From Brachybacterium sp042666875 (GTDB lineage Bacteria; Actinomycetota; Actinomycetes; Actinomycetales; Dermabacteraceae): 64,000 bases of DNA. The stretch's first letter is position 1; each line of letters opens with the position of its first letter. The stretch is taken from positions 372,001-436,000 of the forward strand of contig NZ_JBHTCX010000002.1 of the NCBI RefSeq assembly GCF_042666875.1, read 5' to 3'. Positions 25,096 through 34,070 of this stretch are shown here, piece by piece. The position numbers and the translations under genes are program-made. The notes beneath the pieces are model-generated. The model searched no databases. It had not been told where the DNA came from and saw nothing but the letters and a program-made list of their open reading frames with translations.

Positions 25096-26187
25096 ATGGC
25101 CACTGCACGCCGCACCCCCTCCCACCGCGCCGACGGCGGCGCCGTCTACTTCCGCGGAGCTCGCGTGGCGCCCAAGATGGCCGCTGCCACCGGCGGCGCC
25201 GTCGTGGCCGCCGGGCTGAGCATCGGCGGCGCCGGTGTCGCCACCGCTGACCAGTCCGTGTGGGACGAGGTCGCCCAGTGCGAGTCCGGCGGCAACTGGT
25301 CGATCAACACCGGCAACGGCTACTACGGCGGTCTGCAGTTCTCCAGCTCCACCTGGACGGCCTTCGGCGGCGGCGAGTACGCCTCGAGCGCCGACGACGC
25401 GACCAAGGCCGAGCAGATCGCGGTCGCCCAGCGCACCCTCGCCGAGCAGGGCCCCGGCGCCTGGCCCACCTGCGGTGCCAAGGCGGGCCTGACCAGGTCC
25501 AACGGCGGGGCCGACCCCGATGCGCAGCCCGCCGGGGGCTCCAGCAGCGGCTCCACCGGCGGCGGCACGAGCACCGGCGCCGCGTCCGAGACCTCCGGTG
25601 CACTCGCCGTCGACGGCAAGTTCGGCCCCAAGACCACGGCGGCTCTGCAGTCCTGGATCGGCGTCAGCGCCGACGGCTCGCTCTCGACCAGCGACATCAA
25701 GGCGCTGCAGGCCAAGGTCGGCGCGAGCGTGGACGGCAAGATCGGCTCGGAGACCACCGGCAAGCTGCGCACCACAATCGGGCTCAGCGACAACGGCACC
25801 TGGGACTTCCGCACCAGCTACTCCACCACCAAGGCGCTCCAGCAGTTCCTCAACGACGGCGCCCCCGCCGCGAGCACGCCCAGCAGCTCCGGCTCGGAGG
25901 GCTCCGGCTCGAGCAGCTCCGCCGACCTCGTGGTCGACGGCAAGTTCGGCCCCAGGACCACGGCGGCTCTGCAGTCCTGGATCGGCGTCAGCGCCGACGG
26001 CTCGCTCTCGACCAGCGACATCAAGGCTCTCCAGGCGAAGATCGGTGCGGAGGTCGACGGCAAGATCGGCTCGGAGACCACCGCCAAGCTGCGCGCCGCC
26101 ATGGGCCACAGCAGCAACGGCGTGTGGGACTTCCGCAACAGCTACTCGACGACCAAGGCGCTCCAGGAGTTCCTCAACTCCCACTGA
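25096..26187 (+). CDS. Resuscitation-promoting-factor-like muralytic protein with duplicated C-terminal repeat
   Basis: A 363-residue exported protein. A basic N-terminus and hydrophobic helix (about residues 29-48) with an ATAD end serve as signal. The Rpf transglycosylase-like domain follows (about 50-130): VWDEVAQCESGGNW with the catalytic Glu, NGYYGGLQFSSSTW and the paired Cys in WPTCG. A Gly/Ser/Thr linker leads to two near-identical modules (about 172-255 and 280-363), each starting VDGKFGP.TTAALQSW. These look like peptidoglycan-binding repeats. Rpf proteins cleave peptidoglycan and stimulate regrowth of dormant cells. Start ATG 25096 has CGAGGA upstream. The leader is long, but I cannot recognise a riboswitch in it. 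Confidence 0.88.
   Translation: MATARRTPSHRADGGAVYFRGARVAPKMAAATGGAVVAAGLSIGGAGVATADQSVWDEVAQCESGGNWSINTGNGYYGGLQFSSSTWTAFGGGEYASSADDATKAEQIAVAQRTLAEQGPGAWPTCGAKAGLTRSNGGADPDAQPAGGSSSGSTGGGTSTGAASETSGALAVDGKFGPKTTAALQSWIGVSADGSLSTSDIKALQAKVGASVDGKIGSETTGKLRTTIGLSDNGTWDFRTSYSTTKALQQFLNDGAPAASTPSSSGSEGSGSSSSADLVVDGKFGPRTTAALQSWIGVSADGSLSTSDIKALQAKIGAEVDGKIGSETTAKLRAAMGHSSNGVWDFRNSYSTTKALQEFLNSH
25609..26184 (+). repeat. Internal duplication, 324-bp period
   Basis: The module starting at GTCGAC 25609 recurs at 25933. About 95 bp at the start of each copy (to about 25705 and 26029) differ at only a few positions, including silent ones. That points to recent duplication or gene conversion. Confidence 0.85.
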
Positions 26188-26223
26188 GCGGGTTGCTGGG
26201 CCGGCATCAGGCACGAGCCCACT

Positions 26224-26299
26224 GGCACGAAGGTGTAGCTGAGCGGCATCTGCCCCCTCTCAGGGGAGGGCAGATGCCGCTCCACTACATGGTCGTGCC
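26224..26299. repeat. Palindromic intergenic repeat, family 2, copy 1; probable bidirectional terminator
   Basis: Arms 26224-26255 and 26268-26299 match as inverted copies at 27 of 32 positions around a 12-nt loop. The core is GTGTAGCTGAGCGG on the left with its partner CCGCTCCACTACAT on the right; outer ends are GGCACGA and TCGTGCC. It sits between the converging Rpf-like and MATE genes, so termination in both directions is plausible. The same element recurs at 40065-40140. Confidence 0.8.
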
Positions 26300-26370
26300 A
26301 TCCCCCGTGTCGATGCCGGGTCGATGCTGGCGACGATGCCCGGCTGATCACGCCTCAGCCGTGTAGCCGC

Positions 26371-27753
26371 TCACCCGCCCAGCCGCATCCAGGCGTCGTT
26401 GCGCACGCGCACTCCGAGAGTCACCGCGCGGGCGATCATGAAGATCAGCGTGCACGCCACCCAGAGCGCGGCCAGGGCCCACGCCCCGTGCCAGTCGGAG
26501 TAGTAGACCAGCGCTGCGAAAGGCAGGGTGACGGCCGCGTTGAGGACGCCGGCCTTGGCCAGGTAGGGAGCATCTCCCGCGCCCATCAGCACCCCGTCCA
26601 GCACGAACACGTAGCCCGCCACGGGCTGGGCGATCATGAGGATCCACAAGGCCGCGCGCAGGTTCTCCTGCACCGCGACGTCGGGGGTGAACAGACCTGG
26701 GATCACGTAGCTGGCCGCCAGCAGCAGTATCCCGGTGGCCACGCCCCCGCCGACGCCCCACACCATCAGCCGGCGGGTCACCGCGCGCACGGAGGCGGCA
26801 TCGGCCGCGCCGAGGAACCTCCCCGTCAGCGCCTGGCCCGCGATCGCGAGGGCGTCGAGGGCGAGGGCGAGCAGGTTGAACACGGTCAGGGCGATCTGGT
26901 GGGCGGCCAGCTGCACGGCTCCGAGCTGGGTGGCCACGAGCGTCCCGGCCAGCAGCACCACGCGCAGCGAGACGGTGCGCACGAACATCGGCACCGACTC
27001 GCGGCCGGCCGAGGCGACCTGCCCGAGGTGCGGCCGCAGGGGTGCACCGTGGCGACGCGCGGCGCGGGACACCAGCACCAGCAGCACCCCGGCCATGCCC
27101 CACTGCGCGATGACCGTCCCGAGGGCGCTGCCCGCGATCCCCAGATCCAGGGCGAAGATCAACGTCCAGTTCAACGGGATGTTCACCACCGCGCCCGAGA
27201 CGGCGACGATCAGCGGCAGCTTCGCGTCCTGCAGGCCGCGCAGGAGCCCGGTCGCGGACTGCACGGCGAGCATCGCCGGCACCCCGAACGCGCTCAGGCG
27301 CAGATACGTCGTCGCCTCGTCGAGCACCTCGGGCGAGGGCCCGAACAGGGCCAGGATCCAGCGGCCGCCGACGGCGAGCAGGATCAGCGCACCCGCCCCG
27401 ATCATCAGCGCCAGCCAGCAGGCGTCGACGCCGCGCGCGATCGCTTCGCGGGTGCGGCCGGCCCCGAACGCCCGCGCCACCGACGCCGTGGTCGAGTAGG
27501 CCAGGAACACCGAGAGCCCGATCACCGTGGTCAGCACCGCGGAGGCCAGGCCCAGGCCGGCGAGTGAGACGGTGCCGACCCGGCCGATGAACGCGGAGTC
27601 CACCAGCAGGAACAGCGGCTCGGCGATCAGCGCGCCGAGGCTGGGCACGGCCAGCCTTAGGATGTCGCGGTCGACGACGCGGCGGGCGGCGGCCTTCGAG
27701 GCCGGACCGGTGGCAGCGGGGGAGGTGGAACCAGGAGATGCGGGGTCGGGCAC
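26371..27753 (-). CDS. MATE-family efflux transporter
   Basis: A 460-residue transporter with about twelve helices in two homologous halves; PSLGALIAEPLFLLVDSAFIG near the N-terminus and a similarly placed segment in the second half are typical of the DinF/NorM superfamily. The start is GTG 27753, which gives normal family length; the open frame extends 300 bp upstream but would cross the divergent promoter region. GGAGG lies upstream. It exports cationic drugs or metabolites by sodium or proton antiport. Divergent from the RND exporter gene across 229 bp; that gap contains AT-rich sequence with GATAC direct repeats (27868-27890). Confidence 0.88.
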   Translation of the reverse strand: MPDPASPGSTSPAATGPASKAAARRVVDRDILRLAVPSLGALIAEPLFLLVDSAFIGRVGTVSLAGLGLASAVLTTVIGLSVFLAYSTTASVARAFGAGRTREAIARGVDACWLALMIGAGALILLAVGGRWILALFGPSPEVLDEATTYLRLSAFGVPAMLAVQSATGLLRGLQDAKLPLIVAVSGAVVNIPLNWTLIFALDLGIAGSALGTVIAQWGMAGVLLVLVSRAARRHGAPLRPHLGQVASAGRESVPMFVRTVSLRVVLLAGTLVATQLGAVQLAAHQIALTVFNLLALALDALAIAGQALTGRFLGAADAASVRAVTRRLMVWGVGGGVATGILLLAASYVIPGLFTPDVAVQENLRAALWILMIAQPVAGYVFVLDGVLMGAGDAPYLAKAGVLNAAVTLPFAALVYYSDWHGAWALAALWVACTLIFMIARAVTLGVRVRNDAWMRLGG

Positions 27754-27982
27754 GGTCCCATTGTCCTCCCAGGGCGCACGGCCCGGAAAATCGCCCCGGA
27801 AAGGAGAACGGGGGCTGCGGGGCGGCCGACCGACGGACCTGGATTCTCCTACGGACGTCGGATACACCGATACAGATTCGTATGGAACAGTTCGGCGTGG
27901 AGGGCCCGCCGCCGATTCCTCCGGGCGCGGGACCTGCCGTGCCGCTTCGCCGCCGCACGCATCGCACCGCTCGAGGAGCACG

Positions 27983-30900
27983 ATGAACCGCCTCGCCCGT
28001 CTGAGCCTGAACAACCGCTCCTTCATCGCCCTGGTCTGCATCGCCGTGTCGATCATCGGTGCCTTCGCGATGACGACGATGCGTCAGGAGCTCATCCCCT
28101 CCGTCGCGCTCCCGCAGATCCAGGTGGTCACTCCTGCACCGGGCTCCTCCTCGGAGCAGGTCCAGGAGCGCATCAGCCGCCCTATCGAGCAGGCCCTCAG
28201 CGGGCTGGAGAACGTCGAATCGACCTCATCGACCTCGCAGGCCGGCACCTCGATGGTCACGGTCGAGCTGACCTACGGCACGGACGTCGCGCGCTCGACC
28301 AACCAGGTCGACGCGGCCCTGACCCGCATCGAGGACCAGCTGCCCGAGGACGCCGAGCCCCAGGTCATCTCCGGCGGCACCAGCGACCTGCCGGCCGTCG
28401 TCGTCTCCGTCTCCTCCGATCTGGAGCCGACGGAGCTCGCCACCCGGCTGGACGCCTCCGTGACGGAGGAGCTCGAGCGGGTCCAGGGTGTCTCCTCGGT
28501 CGCCGTGATCGGCGCGCCCGAGGAGATCGTGCGGATCAGCCCGGACGAGGCGGCCCTGGCCGACAACGGGCTCACCGAGAACGACATCGCGACCGCCCTG
28601 GACGAGCACGGCCTGTCCGTGCCCGGCGGCACCGTCACCGACGAGAACCGCAGCCTCGACGTGGTCCTGGGCCAGTCCCTGGACAGCATCGAGAGTCTCG
28701 AGACCATCGAACTGCTCCCGGCCGGCGACGGCCAGCAGGGCGAGGGCCAGGAAGCAGAGCCGGGGCAGGCCGGCGAGGACCCTCAGTCGGGCGAGGAGGC
28801 ACTGCCGGGCCAGGACGCCCAGGCCCAGCCGCAGGAACCGGTCACCCTCTCGGAGGTCGCCACCGTCGATCGCACCACCGAGGAGGCCACCTCGATCTCC
28901 CGCACCAACGGCCGCGAGTCGCTGGTCGTGATGGTCACCGCCACCACAGACGGCAACGTCGTGGACATCTCCGAGGACGTCGAGGGCGTGCTGGCGGACA
29001 CCCTGCCGGACGTGGGCGGCAACGCCGAGAGCGACGTCGTCTTCGATCAGGCGCCGTTCATCGAGGAATCGATCGTGGCGCTCGCCGAGGAGGGCCTGCT
29101 GGGGCTGATCTTCGCCGTCGGCGTGATCCTGCTGTTCCTGCGGCGGGTGCGGCCGACGGTCGTCACCGCCATCTCCATCCCCACCTCGCTGCTGATCGCC
29201 TTCATCGGCATGCTGGTGACCGGGTACACGCTGAACATGCTGACCCTGGCGGCGCTGACCATCTCCATCGGCCGCGTGGTCGACGACTCGATCGTGGTGA
29301 TCGAGAACATCACCCGTCACCTCGCCTACGGCAAGGCCAAGATGCGCGCCATCCTCGATGCGACCGGGGAGGTCGCCGGCGCGATCACCGCCTCCACCCT
29401 GGCGACGGTGGTGGTGTTCCTGCCGATCGCGGTCGTCTCCGGCCTGGCCGGTGAGCTGTTCCGGCCCTTCGCGCTGACCGTCGGTATCGCCATGCTCAGC
29501 TCCCTGCTGGTGGCGCTGACCATCGTGCCGGTTCTGGCCTACTGGTTCCTGCGCTCCCCGAAGGGCCACGAGGACCTCGATCCCGCCGACGCCGCCGAGG
29601 CCGCCCGAATCCGCCAGGAGTCCGAGGCCCGCGAGGAGCGCGGCTGGCTGCACCGCCTGTACGACCGCATCCTCCACATCACCCTCGACTCGCTGCTGCG
29701 CCGGCTGCTCACGCTCGCCGCCTCCGTCGCCGTGCTGGTCGCCACCGTGTTCCTGATCCCGCTGGTCAACGTCAACTTCCTGGGGGACACCGGGCAGAAC
29801 ATCGCCTCCCTCACCCAGACCCTGCCCCCGGGGACCAGCCTGCAGCAGTCCTCCGAGAAGGCCTCCGAGGCGGAAGAGGCGCTGCTCGAGGTCGACGGTG
29901 TCGAGACGGTCCAGACCACCATCGGCGGCGGCTCGACCGGTTTCGGGGGCGGCGGCGCCGAGAACGAGATCAGCTACTCGATCACCACCGAGACCGACGC
30001 CGACCAGGCCGCCGTCCAGGAGGACATGGTCGCCGCCCTGGAGGACCTCCCGGACTCCGGCACCGTCGAAGCGGCCGACGTCGCCTCCCCCACCGGCTCC
30101 AGCTCGATCGACATCCTGATCACCGGCCCCACCTCCGAGGCCCGCCAGGACGCGAACGACGCGATCCTCGCCGAGCTCGACCCGGTTCCCGAGGGCGTCG
30201 AGGAGGTCACCAGCGACCTGCAGGCCGATCAGCCCACCGCGGTGGTCACCGTCGATCGGGAGGCCGCCGGCCGGCTGGGGCTGACCGAGGACACCGTGAT
30301 CGGCATGGTCGCGGCACAGATGTACCCCGGGGCCATCGGCACCATCACCCTGGACGACGACGAGCTGGACATCTACGTCGAGCGCGGCGAGAGCGTGGAC
30401 ACCCTGGACGAGCTCCGCGGCCTCGAGCTGGCCGGGGGGATCCCGCTGACCGACATCGCCTCGGTCGAGGAGGAGCAGTCCCGCCCCCAGATCGCCACCC
30501 AGGACGGACTGGAGACCGTCACGGTCTCCGTCACCCCCGAGGGTGAGGACGTGGGCGATGCGACCGACGCGGCCAACGCGGCGATCGAGGACGCCGACCT
30601 GCCCGACGGCGTCGACGCGACCGTCGGCGGCACCGCCGAGGACATCAACGAGACCTTCGGCCAGCTCGGCATCGCCATGCTCGCCGCGATCCTGCTGGTG
30701 TACGTGCTGCTGGTGTGGATCTTCAAGTCCCTCGTCCAGCCCCTGATCCTGCTGGTCTCGATCCCCTTCGCCGCCACCGGCGCTCTCGGGCTGCTGATCA
30801 TCACCCAGGTCCCGCTGGGCCTGCCCTCGATGATCGGCCTGCTGATGCTCGTGGGCATCGTGGTCACCAACGCGATCGTGCTGATCGACCTGGTCAACCA

Positions 30901-31525
30901 GTACCGCCGGCAGGGCATGAGCCTGGAGGAGGCACTGCATCGCGGGGCCGGCAAGAGGCTGCGGCCGATCCTGATGACCGCGGCGGCGACGATCTTCGCG
31001 CTGATCCCGATGGCGCTGGGCATCACCGGCAACGGAGGGTTCATCGCGCAGCCGCTGGCCGTGGTCGTGATCGGCGGTCTCGTCTCCTCGACCCTACTGA
31101 CGCTGGTCATCGTCCCGGTGCTCTACCGGATCGCCGAGGGCCCGGGGGAGCGGCGCCGGCTCCGCGAGGAGGCTCGGCTGGCCGAGCTGCGCGAGGCACG
31201 CCACCGCGAGGCCCGCGAGCGGGCCGCGGCCGAGCAGGAGGAGACCCGGCGCAGCGAGGAGCGGCGCACCCGCAGCAGCCGCTCCGTCAACCCCGCCGGG
31301 TCCCCGGCGCCGGCGCCCGCGTCGGGAGAGGACCCCGCCGCGGGAGAGGACCCCGCCGCGGGAGAGGACCCTGTCGCTGGAGAGGACCCCGCCGCGGGGG
31401 AGCGCTCCACCGCACGGGAGGGCGTCGCGCCGAGCGATGGCAGCGGCCACCGGGGCACGCGGCGCTCGCTCAAGGAGCGCGGCGGCATCGTCGGGATCAT
31501 CCGACGCCGTCGCGGGCGTGACTGA
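27983..31525 (+). CDS. RND-superfamily exporter (SwrC/AcrB-like)
   Basis: A 1180-residue transporter: one helix (about residues 12-30), a large porter domain, six helices, a second porter domain and five more helices. The proton-relay Asp pair is visible in GRVVDDSIVVIEN, and RQELIPSV and the helix-8 region are canonical. Two additions stand out: an acidic Gln/Glu/Gly/Pro stretch of about 40 residues inside the first porter domain (about residues 248-288), and a C-terminal cytoplasmic tail of about 120 residues, rich in Arg/Glu, with a GEDPAA repeat. No membrane-fusion or outer-membrane partner is present, as expected for a Gram-positive. Start ATG 27983 follows GAGGA. Confidence 0.9.
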   Translation: MNRLARLSLNNRSFIALVCIAVSIIGAFAMTTMRQELIPSVALPQIQVVTPAPGSSSEQVQERISRPIEQALSGLENVESTSSTSQAGTSMVTVELTYGTDVARSTNQVDAALTRIEDQLPEDAEPQVISGGTSDLPAVVVSVSSDLEPTELATRLDASVTEELERVQGVSSVAVIGAPEEIVRISPDEAALADNGLTENDIATALDEHGLSVPGGTVTDENRSLDVVLGQSLDSIESLETIELLPAGDGQQGEGQEAEPGQAGEDPQSGEEALPGQDAQAQPQEPVTLSEVATVDRTTEEATSISRTNGRESLVVMVTATTDGNVVDISEDVEGVLADTLPDVGGNAESDVVFDQAPFIEESIVALAEEGLLGLIFAVGVILLFLRRVRPTVVTAISIPTSLLIAFIGMLVTGYTLNMLTLAALTISIGRVVDDSIVVIENITRHLAYGKAKMRAILDATGEVAGAITASTLATVVVFLPIAVVSGLAGELFRPFALTVGIAMLSSLLVALTIVPVLAYWFLRSPKGHEDLDPADAAEAARIRQESEAREERGWLHRLYDRILHITLDSLLRRLLTLAASVAVLVATVFLIPLVNVNFLGDTGQNIASLTQTLPPGTSLQQSSEKASEAEEALLEVDGVETVQTTIGGGSTGFGGGGAENEISYSITTETDADQAAVQEDMVAALEDLPDSGTVEAADVASPTGSSSIDILITGPTSEARQDANDAILAELDPVPEGVEEVTSDLQADQPTAVVTVDREAAGRLGLTEDTVIGMVAAQMYPGAIGTITLDDDELDIYVERGESVDTLDELRGLELAGGIPLTDIASVEEEQSRPQIATQDGLETVTVSVTPEGEDVGDATDAANAAIEDADLPDGVDATVGGTAEDINETFGQLGIAMLAAILLVYVLLVWIFKSLVQPLILLVSIPFAATGALGLLIITQVPLGLPSMIGLLMLVGIVVTNAIVLIDLVNQYRRQGMSLEEALHRGAGKRLRPILMTAAATIFALIPMALGITGNGGFIAQPLAVVVIGGLVSSTLLTLVIVPVLYRIAEGPGERRRLREEARLAELREARHREARERAAAEQEETRRSEERRTRSSRSVNPAGSPAPAPASGEDPAAGEDPAAGEDPVAGEDPAAGERSTAREGVAPSDGSGHRGTRRSLKERGGIVGIIRRRRGRD
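31325..31396 (+). repeat. Four 18-bp tandem repeats in the RND tail
   Basis: Units of GGAGAGGACCCCGCCGCG begin at 31325, 31343, 31361 and 31379; the third differs at a few positions. They encode GEDPAA-type hexapeptides. Confidence 0.85.
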
Positions 31526-31560
31526 CCGGCTCGTGACGCGGCACCGGCCGCTTCGCGGCT

Positions 31561-31604
31561 GACGGGCCTGCGCCGACCGCTGCCGGTCCCCGGCGCAGCC
31601 CGTC
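31561..31604 (+). terminator. Hairpin between RND gene and kinase gene
   Basis: GACGGGCCTGCGCCG (31561-31575) pairs with CGGCGCAGCCCGTC (31591-31604), 14 pairs with one bulge, immediately before the kinase promoter hexamer. Confidence 0.55.
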
Positions 31605-31607
31605 CCC

Positions 31608-31613
31608 TACGAT
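31608..31613 (+). promoter_or_regulatory. -10 hexamer TACGAT, leaderless start of kinase gene
   Basis: TACGAT, then GCGACC, then ATG 31620 (6 nt). Confidence 0.5.
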
Positions 31614-31619
31614 GCGACC

Positions 31620-33206
31620 ATGCCCCTGCAGAGCCTGCGCGAGTCGCTCGCCGGTGCCGCGACGGGCGGGTGGTCGGTGCGCACCCGCGTGCTGTCCGTG
31701 GTGCTCGCCTTCATGGTGGTGGGGCTCGCCGTCACCGGCCTGCTCACCTATGCGTCCCAGTTCGGTGTGCTCGAGGACCGCGTGGAGGCCGAGCTGGAGC
31801 AGGAGCTGCGCGAGCTGGATCTGATCGCGAACGCCACCGAGGACGACGGCTCCCACGTCCACACCTCCGTGGACAGCGTGCTGAACGCCGCCACGGAGTC
31901 CGCGGCGCCCTCGGACAACGAATCGGTGCTGGCCGTGATCGACGGCGAACCGCTGTACAAGCCGCAGGCACAGGACTTCGACCTGGTGGCAGAAGGGCCC
32001 GCCGAGTCGCCGACGGTGCTGGAGGACATCCTGGCCGTGCACGAGCCGGGCCGCACGGTCTCCACCAGTCTGGACGTCGACGGACGCGAGGTGAAGGCCC
32101 TGGTGGCCTCCGTGCAGGTGGCGGGAGACGACTCGGAGGGGATCTTCGTGGTCGCCAATGACATCGGCGCCCAGAAGCAGGAGCTGTGGCGGTCCGTGGC
32201 CACCTTCTCGGCGCTGTCCGTGGTGACGCTGATCGTGGCCGGCGGGGTCGGCTACCTCGTCACGGGGCGACTGCTCAGACCGCTGGAGACGCTGCGCGCT
32301 GCGACGGAGGAGATCACGGTCGACGACCTCGGCCGCCGGGTCCCCGTCCCCGAGGGACAGGACGACATCGCCGCTCTGGCCCGCAACTTCAACCGGATGC
32401 TCGAACGGATCCAGGCGGGGTTCGCCGAGCAGCGGCGCTTCATGAGCGACGTCGGCCACGAGCTGCGCACCCCGCTGACGATCGTGCACGGGACCCTGGA
32501 GACGGCCGACGCCGAGGACCCCGCCGACGTGCGCGAGGCCCACGAGATCGCCATGGACGAGCTCGACCGCATGGGACGCGTCGTCGGGGACCTCTCGGAG
32601 CTGGCGGCCTCGACCCGTCCCGACTACGTGCGCACCCGGCCCGTGGACCTGGCCGCCTTCGCCCGCTCCGCGCTCGCACGGATGGAGCACATCGCCGACC
32701 GCGACTGGGTGCTGGACCGGGCCGCGGACGTCACGGCCGACGCCGACGAGCAGCGCCTGACGCAGGCCGTCGTCCAGCTCGCCGCCAATGCCGCGCGCTA
32801 CAGCGAGGAGGGCAGCAGGGTGCGGTTCGCGGTGGACCGGGTGCTGGGACCGGACGGCCCGGAGATCCACCTCAGCATGCAGGACGAGGGCGTCGGCATC
32901 GCCGAGCAGGATCAGCAGCGGATCTTCGAGCGGTTCGCTCGGGTCGACAACGACCGCGGCTCGGGCACCGGCCTGGGCCTGCCCATCGTGCAGGCGATCG
33001 CGCAGGGCCACGGCGGGGACGTGCGCCTGTCCTCGCAGCCCGGCCGTGGCTCCACGTTCACCATCGTGATCCCGCAGCATGCGCGGCCCGTGGGGAGCGG
33101 ACCGGGCGGGCCGGGGGAGGCCGAGCCCGGGGATACTGGGCCGACGGGCACAGGCGCGGGCGCGGGCACGCAGGCGCCGCAGACGAAGGGAGCAGGTCGC
33201 CGATGA
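31620..33206 (+). CDS. Sensor histidine kinase (HAMP, HisKA, HATPase), OmpR-pair type
   Basis: A 528-residue membrane kinase: helices at about residues 22-45 and 196-220 bracket an about 150-residue extracytoplasmic sensor rich in Asp/Glu. A HAMP domain (ending in DLGRRVPVPEGQDD) follows, then HisKA with the phospho-accepting His in SDVGHELRTPL, and HATPase with N-box AANAARYSEEG, DEGVGI and GSGTGLGLPIV. A Gly/Pro tail ends the protein. It overlaps the response regulator gene by 4 bp (ATGA). The acidic sensor domain and the acidic secreted protein next door hint at cation sensing, which is inference. Confidence 0.92.
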   Translation: MPLQSLRESLAGAATGGWSVRTRVLSVVLAFMVVGLAVTGLLTYASQFGVLEDRVEAELEQELRELDLIANATEDDGSHVHTSVDSVLNAATESAAPSDNESVLAVIDGEPLYKPQAQDFDLVAEGPAESPTVLEDILAVHEPGRTVSTSLDVDGREVKALVASVQVAGDDSEGIFVVANDIGAQKQELWRSVATFSALSVVTLIVAGGVGYLVTGRLLRPLETLRAATEEITVDDLGRRVPVPEGQDDIAALARNFNRMLERIQAGFAEQRRFMSDVGHELRTPLTIVHGTLETADAEDPADVREAHEIAMDELDRMGRVVGDLSELAASTRPDYVRTRPVDLAAFARSALARMEHIADRDWVLDRAADVTADADEQRLTQAVVQLAANAARYSEEGSRVRFAVDRVLGPDGPEIHLSMQDEGVGIAEQDQQRIFERFARVDNDRGSGTGLGLPIVQAIAQGHGGDVRLSSQPGRGSTFTIVIPQHARPVGSGPGGPGEAEPGDTGPTGTGAGAGTQAPQTKGAGRR

Positions 33207-33955
33207 GGATCCTGATCGCCGAGGACGAAGCACGGATCGCACGATTCGTCGAGCGCGGGCTCAAGGCCAACGGGTACGCCTCGAGCGTGGTCGAGGACGG
33301 CATCAGCGCACTGGACCTCGCCTCCAGCGGCGACTTCGACCTGTTGATCCTCGATGTGGGACTGCCGCGGATGGACGGCTTCCAGGTGCTCAGGGCGCTG
33401 CGGGAGATGGAGGTGGACCTTCCCATCCTCGTGGTCACCGCGCGCACCGGGGTCGAGGACACGGTCCAGGGGCTCGAGGCCGGCGCCAACGACTACATCG
33501 CCAAACCCTTCCGCTTCGAGGAGCTGCTGGCCAGGGTGAAGCTGCGTGCGCGCGAGGCGGCGGCGGGTGCCGGCGCGGCCGGCAGCGATGTGCTCGAGCT
33601 CGGGGACCTGCGTCTGGACCTGCGCACGCGGGTCGCCACGTTCCGCGACGAGCCGGCCGACGGGGACGGCGAGGGCGCGCCTGCCGGCCGGGCCGAGGAG
33701 TCCGGCGGCGCGGCCGGTCCGGAGCGCTCGGTCGAGCTGTCCTCGCGGGAGTTCACGATGGCACGGGTGTTCCTCGAGAATCCCCGTCAGGTGCTCACCC
33801 GCGACCTGCTGCTGTCGAGGGTCTGGGGCTACGACTATGACGGCGCCTCGAACGTGGTCGACGTGTACGTCGGATACCTCCGCGGCAAGCTGGGCGCACG
33901 TCGCTTCGTGACCGTCCGCGGCGCCGGGTACAAACTCGTGGATCCGCGCGCGTGA
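33203..33955 (+). CDS. OmpR/PhoP-family response regulator
   Basis: A 250-residue regulator with receiver domain (AEDE at residues 6-9, phospho-Asp about 51 in LLILDVGLP, AKPF switch motif) and winged-helix domain ending in RFVTVRGAGYKL. A Gly/Asp/Glu/Ala-rich insertion of about 30 residues (about 152-182) interrupts the start of the DNA-binding domain, between the first beta strands and SSREF. Start ATG 33203 overlaps the kinase stop. Direct repeats with 11-bp spacing, the usual target geometry of this family, precede two nearby transcription units (34018 and 37911), making this regulator their likely controller (inference). Confidence 0.92.
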   Translation: MRILIAEDEARIARFVERGLKANGYASSVVEDGISALDLASSGDFDLLILDVGLPRMDGFQVLRALREMEVDLPILVVTARTGVEDTVQGLEAGANDYIAKPFRFEELLARVKLRAREAAAGAGAAGSDVLELGDLRLDLRTRVATFRDEPADGDGEGAPAGRAEESGGAAGPERSVELSSREFTMARVFLENPRQVLTRDLLLSRVWGYDYDGASNVVDVYVGYLRGKLGARRFVTVRGAGYKLVDPRA

Positions 33956-34017
33956 GGCCCCGCCTGACGAGCCGGCCACGCACACCCCGGCCCGTGATGC
34001 CTGGGGCGCGGCCGGCA

Positions 34018-34057
34018 CATGAGAGGCCTCTCATGACGAGTTCACGCCCGTTTCATC
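34018..34057 (+). promoter_or_regulatory. Composite operator: palindrome plus 11-bp-spaced half-sites
   Basis: A perfect 18-bp palindrome CATGAGAGGCCTCTCATG (34018-34035) overlaps the first of three half-sites, CTCATG (34030), TTCACG (34041) and TTCATC (34052), each exactly 11 bp apart. The array ends just before the ribosome-binding region of the acidic-protein gene. The same composite, on the other strand, precedes the P-loop gene (37911-37948). Confidence 0.55.
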
Positions 34058-34070
34058 GCAGGTGGGGACC

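Noticed and set aside
28226..30940. 904-codon open frame antisense to the RND gene
   Set aside because: High GC keeps antisense frames open; the translation is low-complexity His/Asp/Gly/Arg without motifs, and the plus-strand RND protein is unambiguous.
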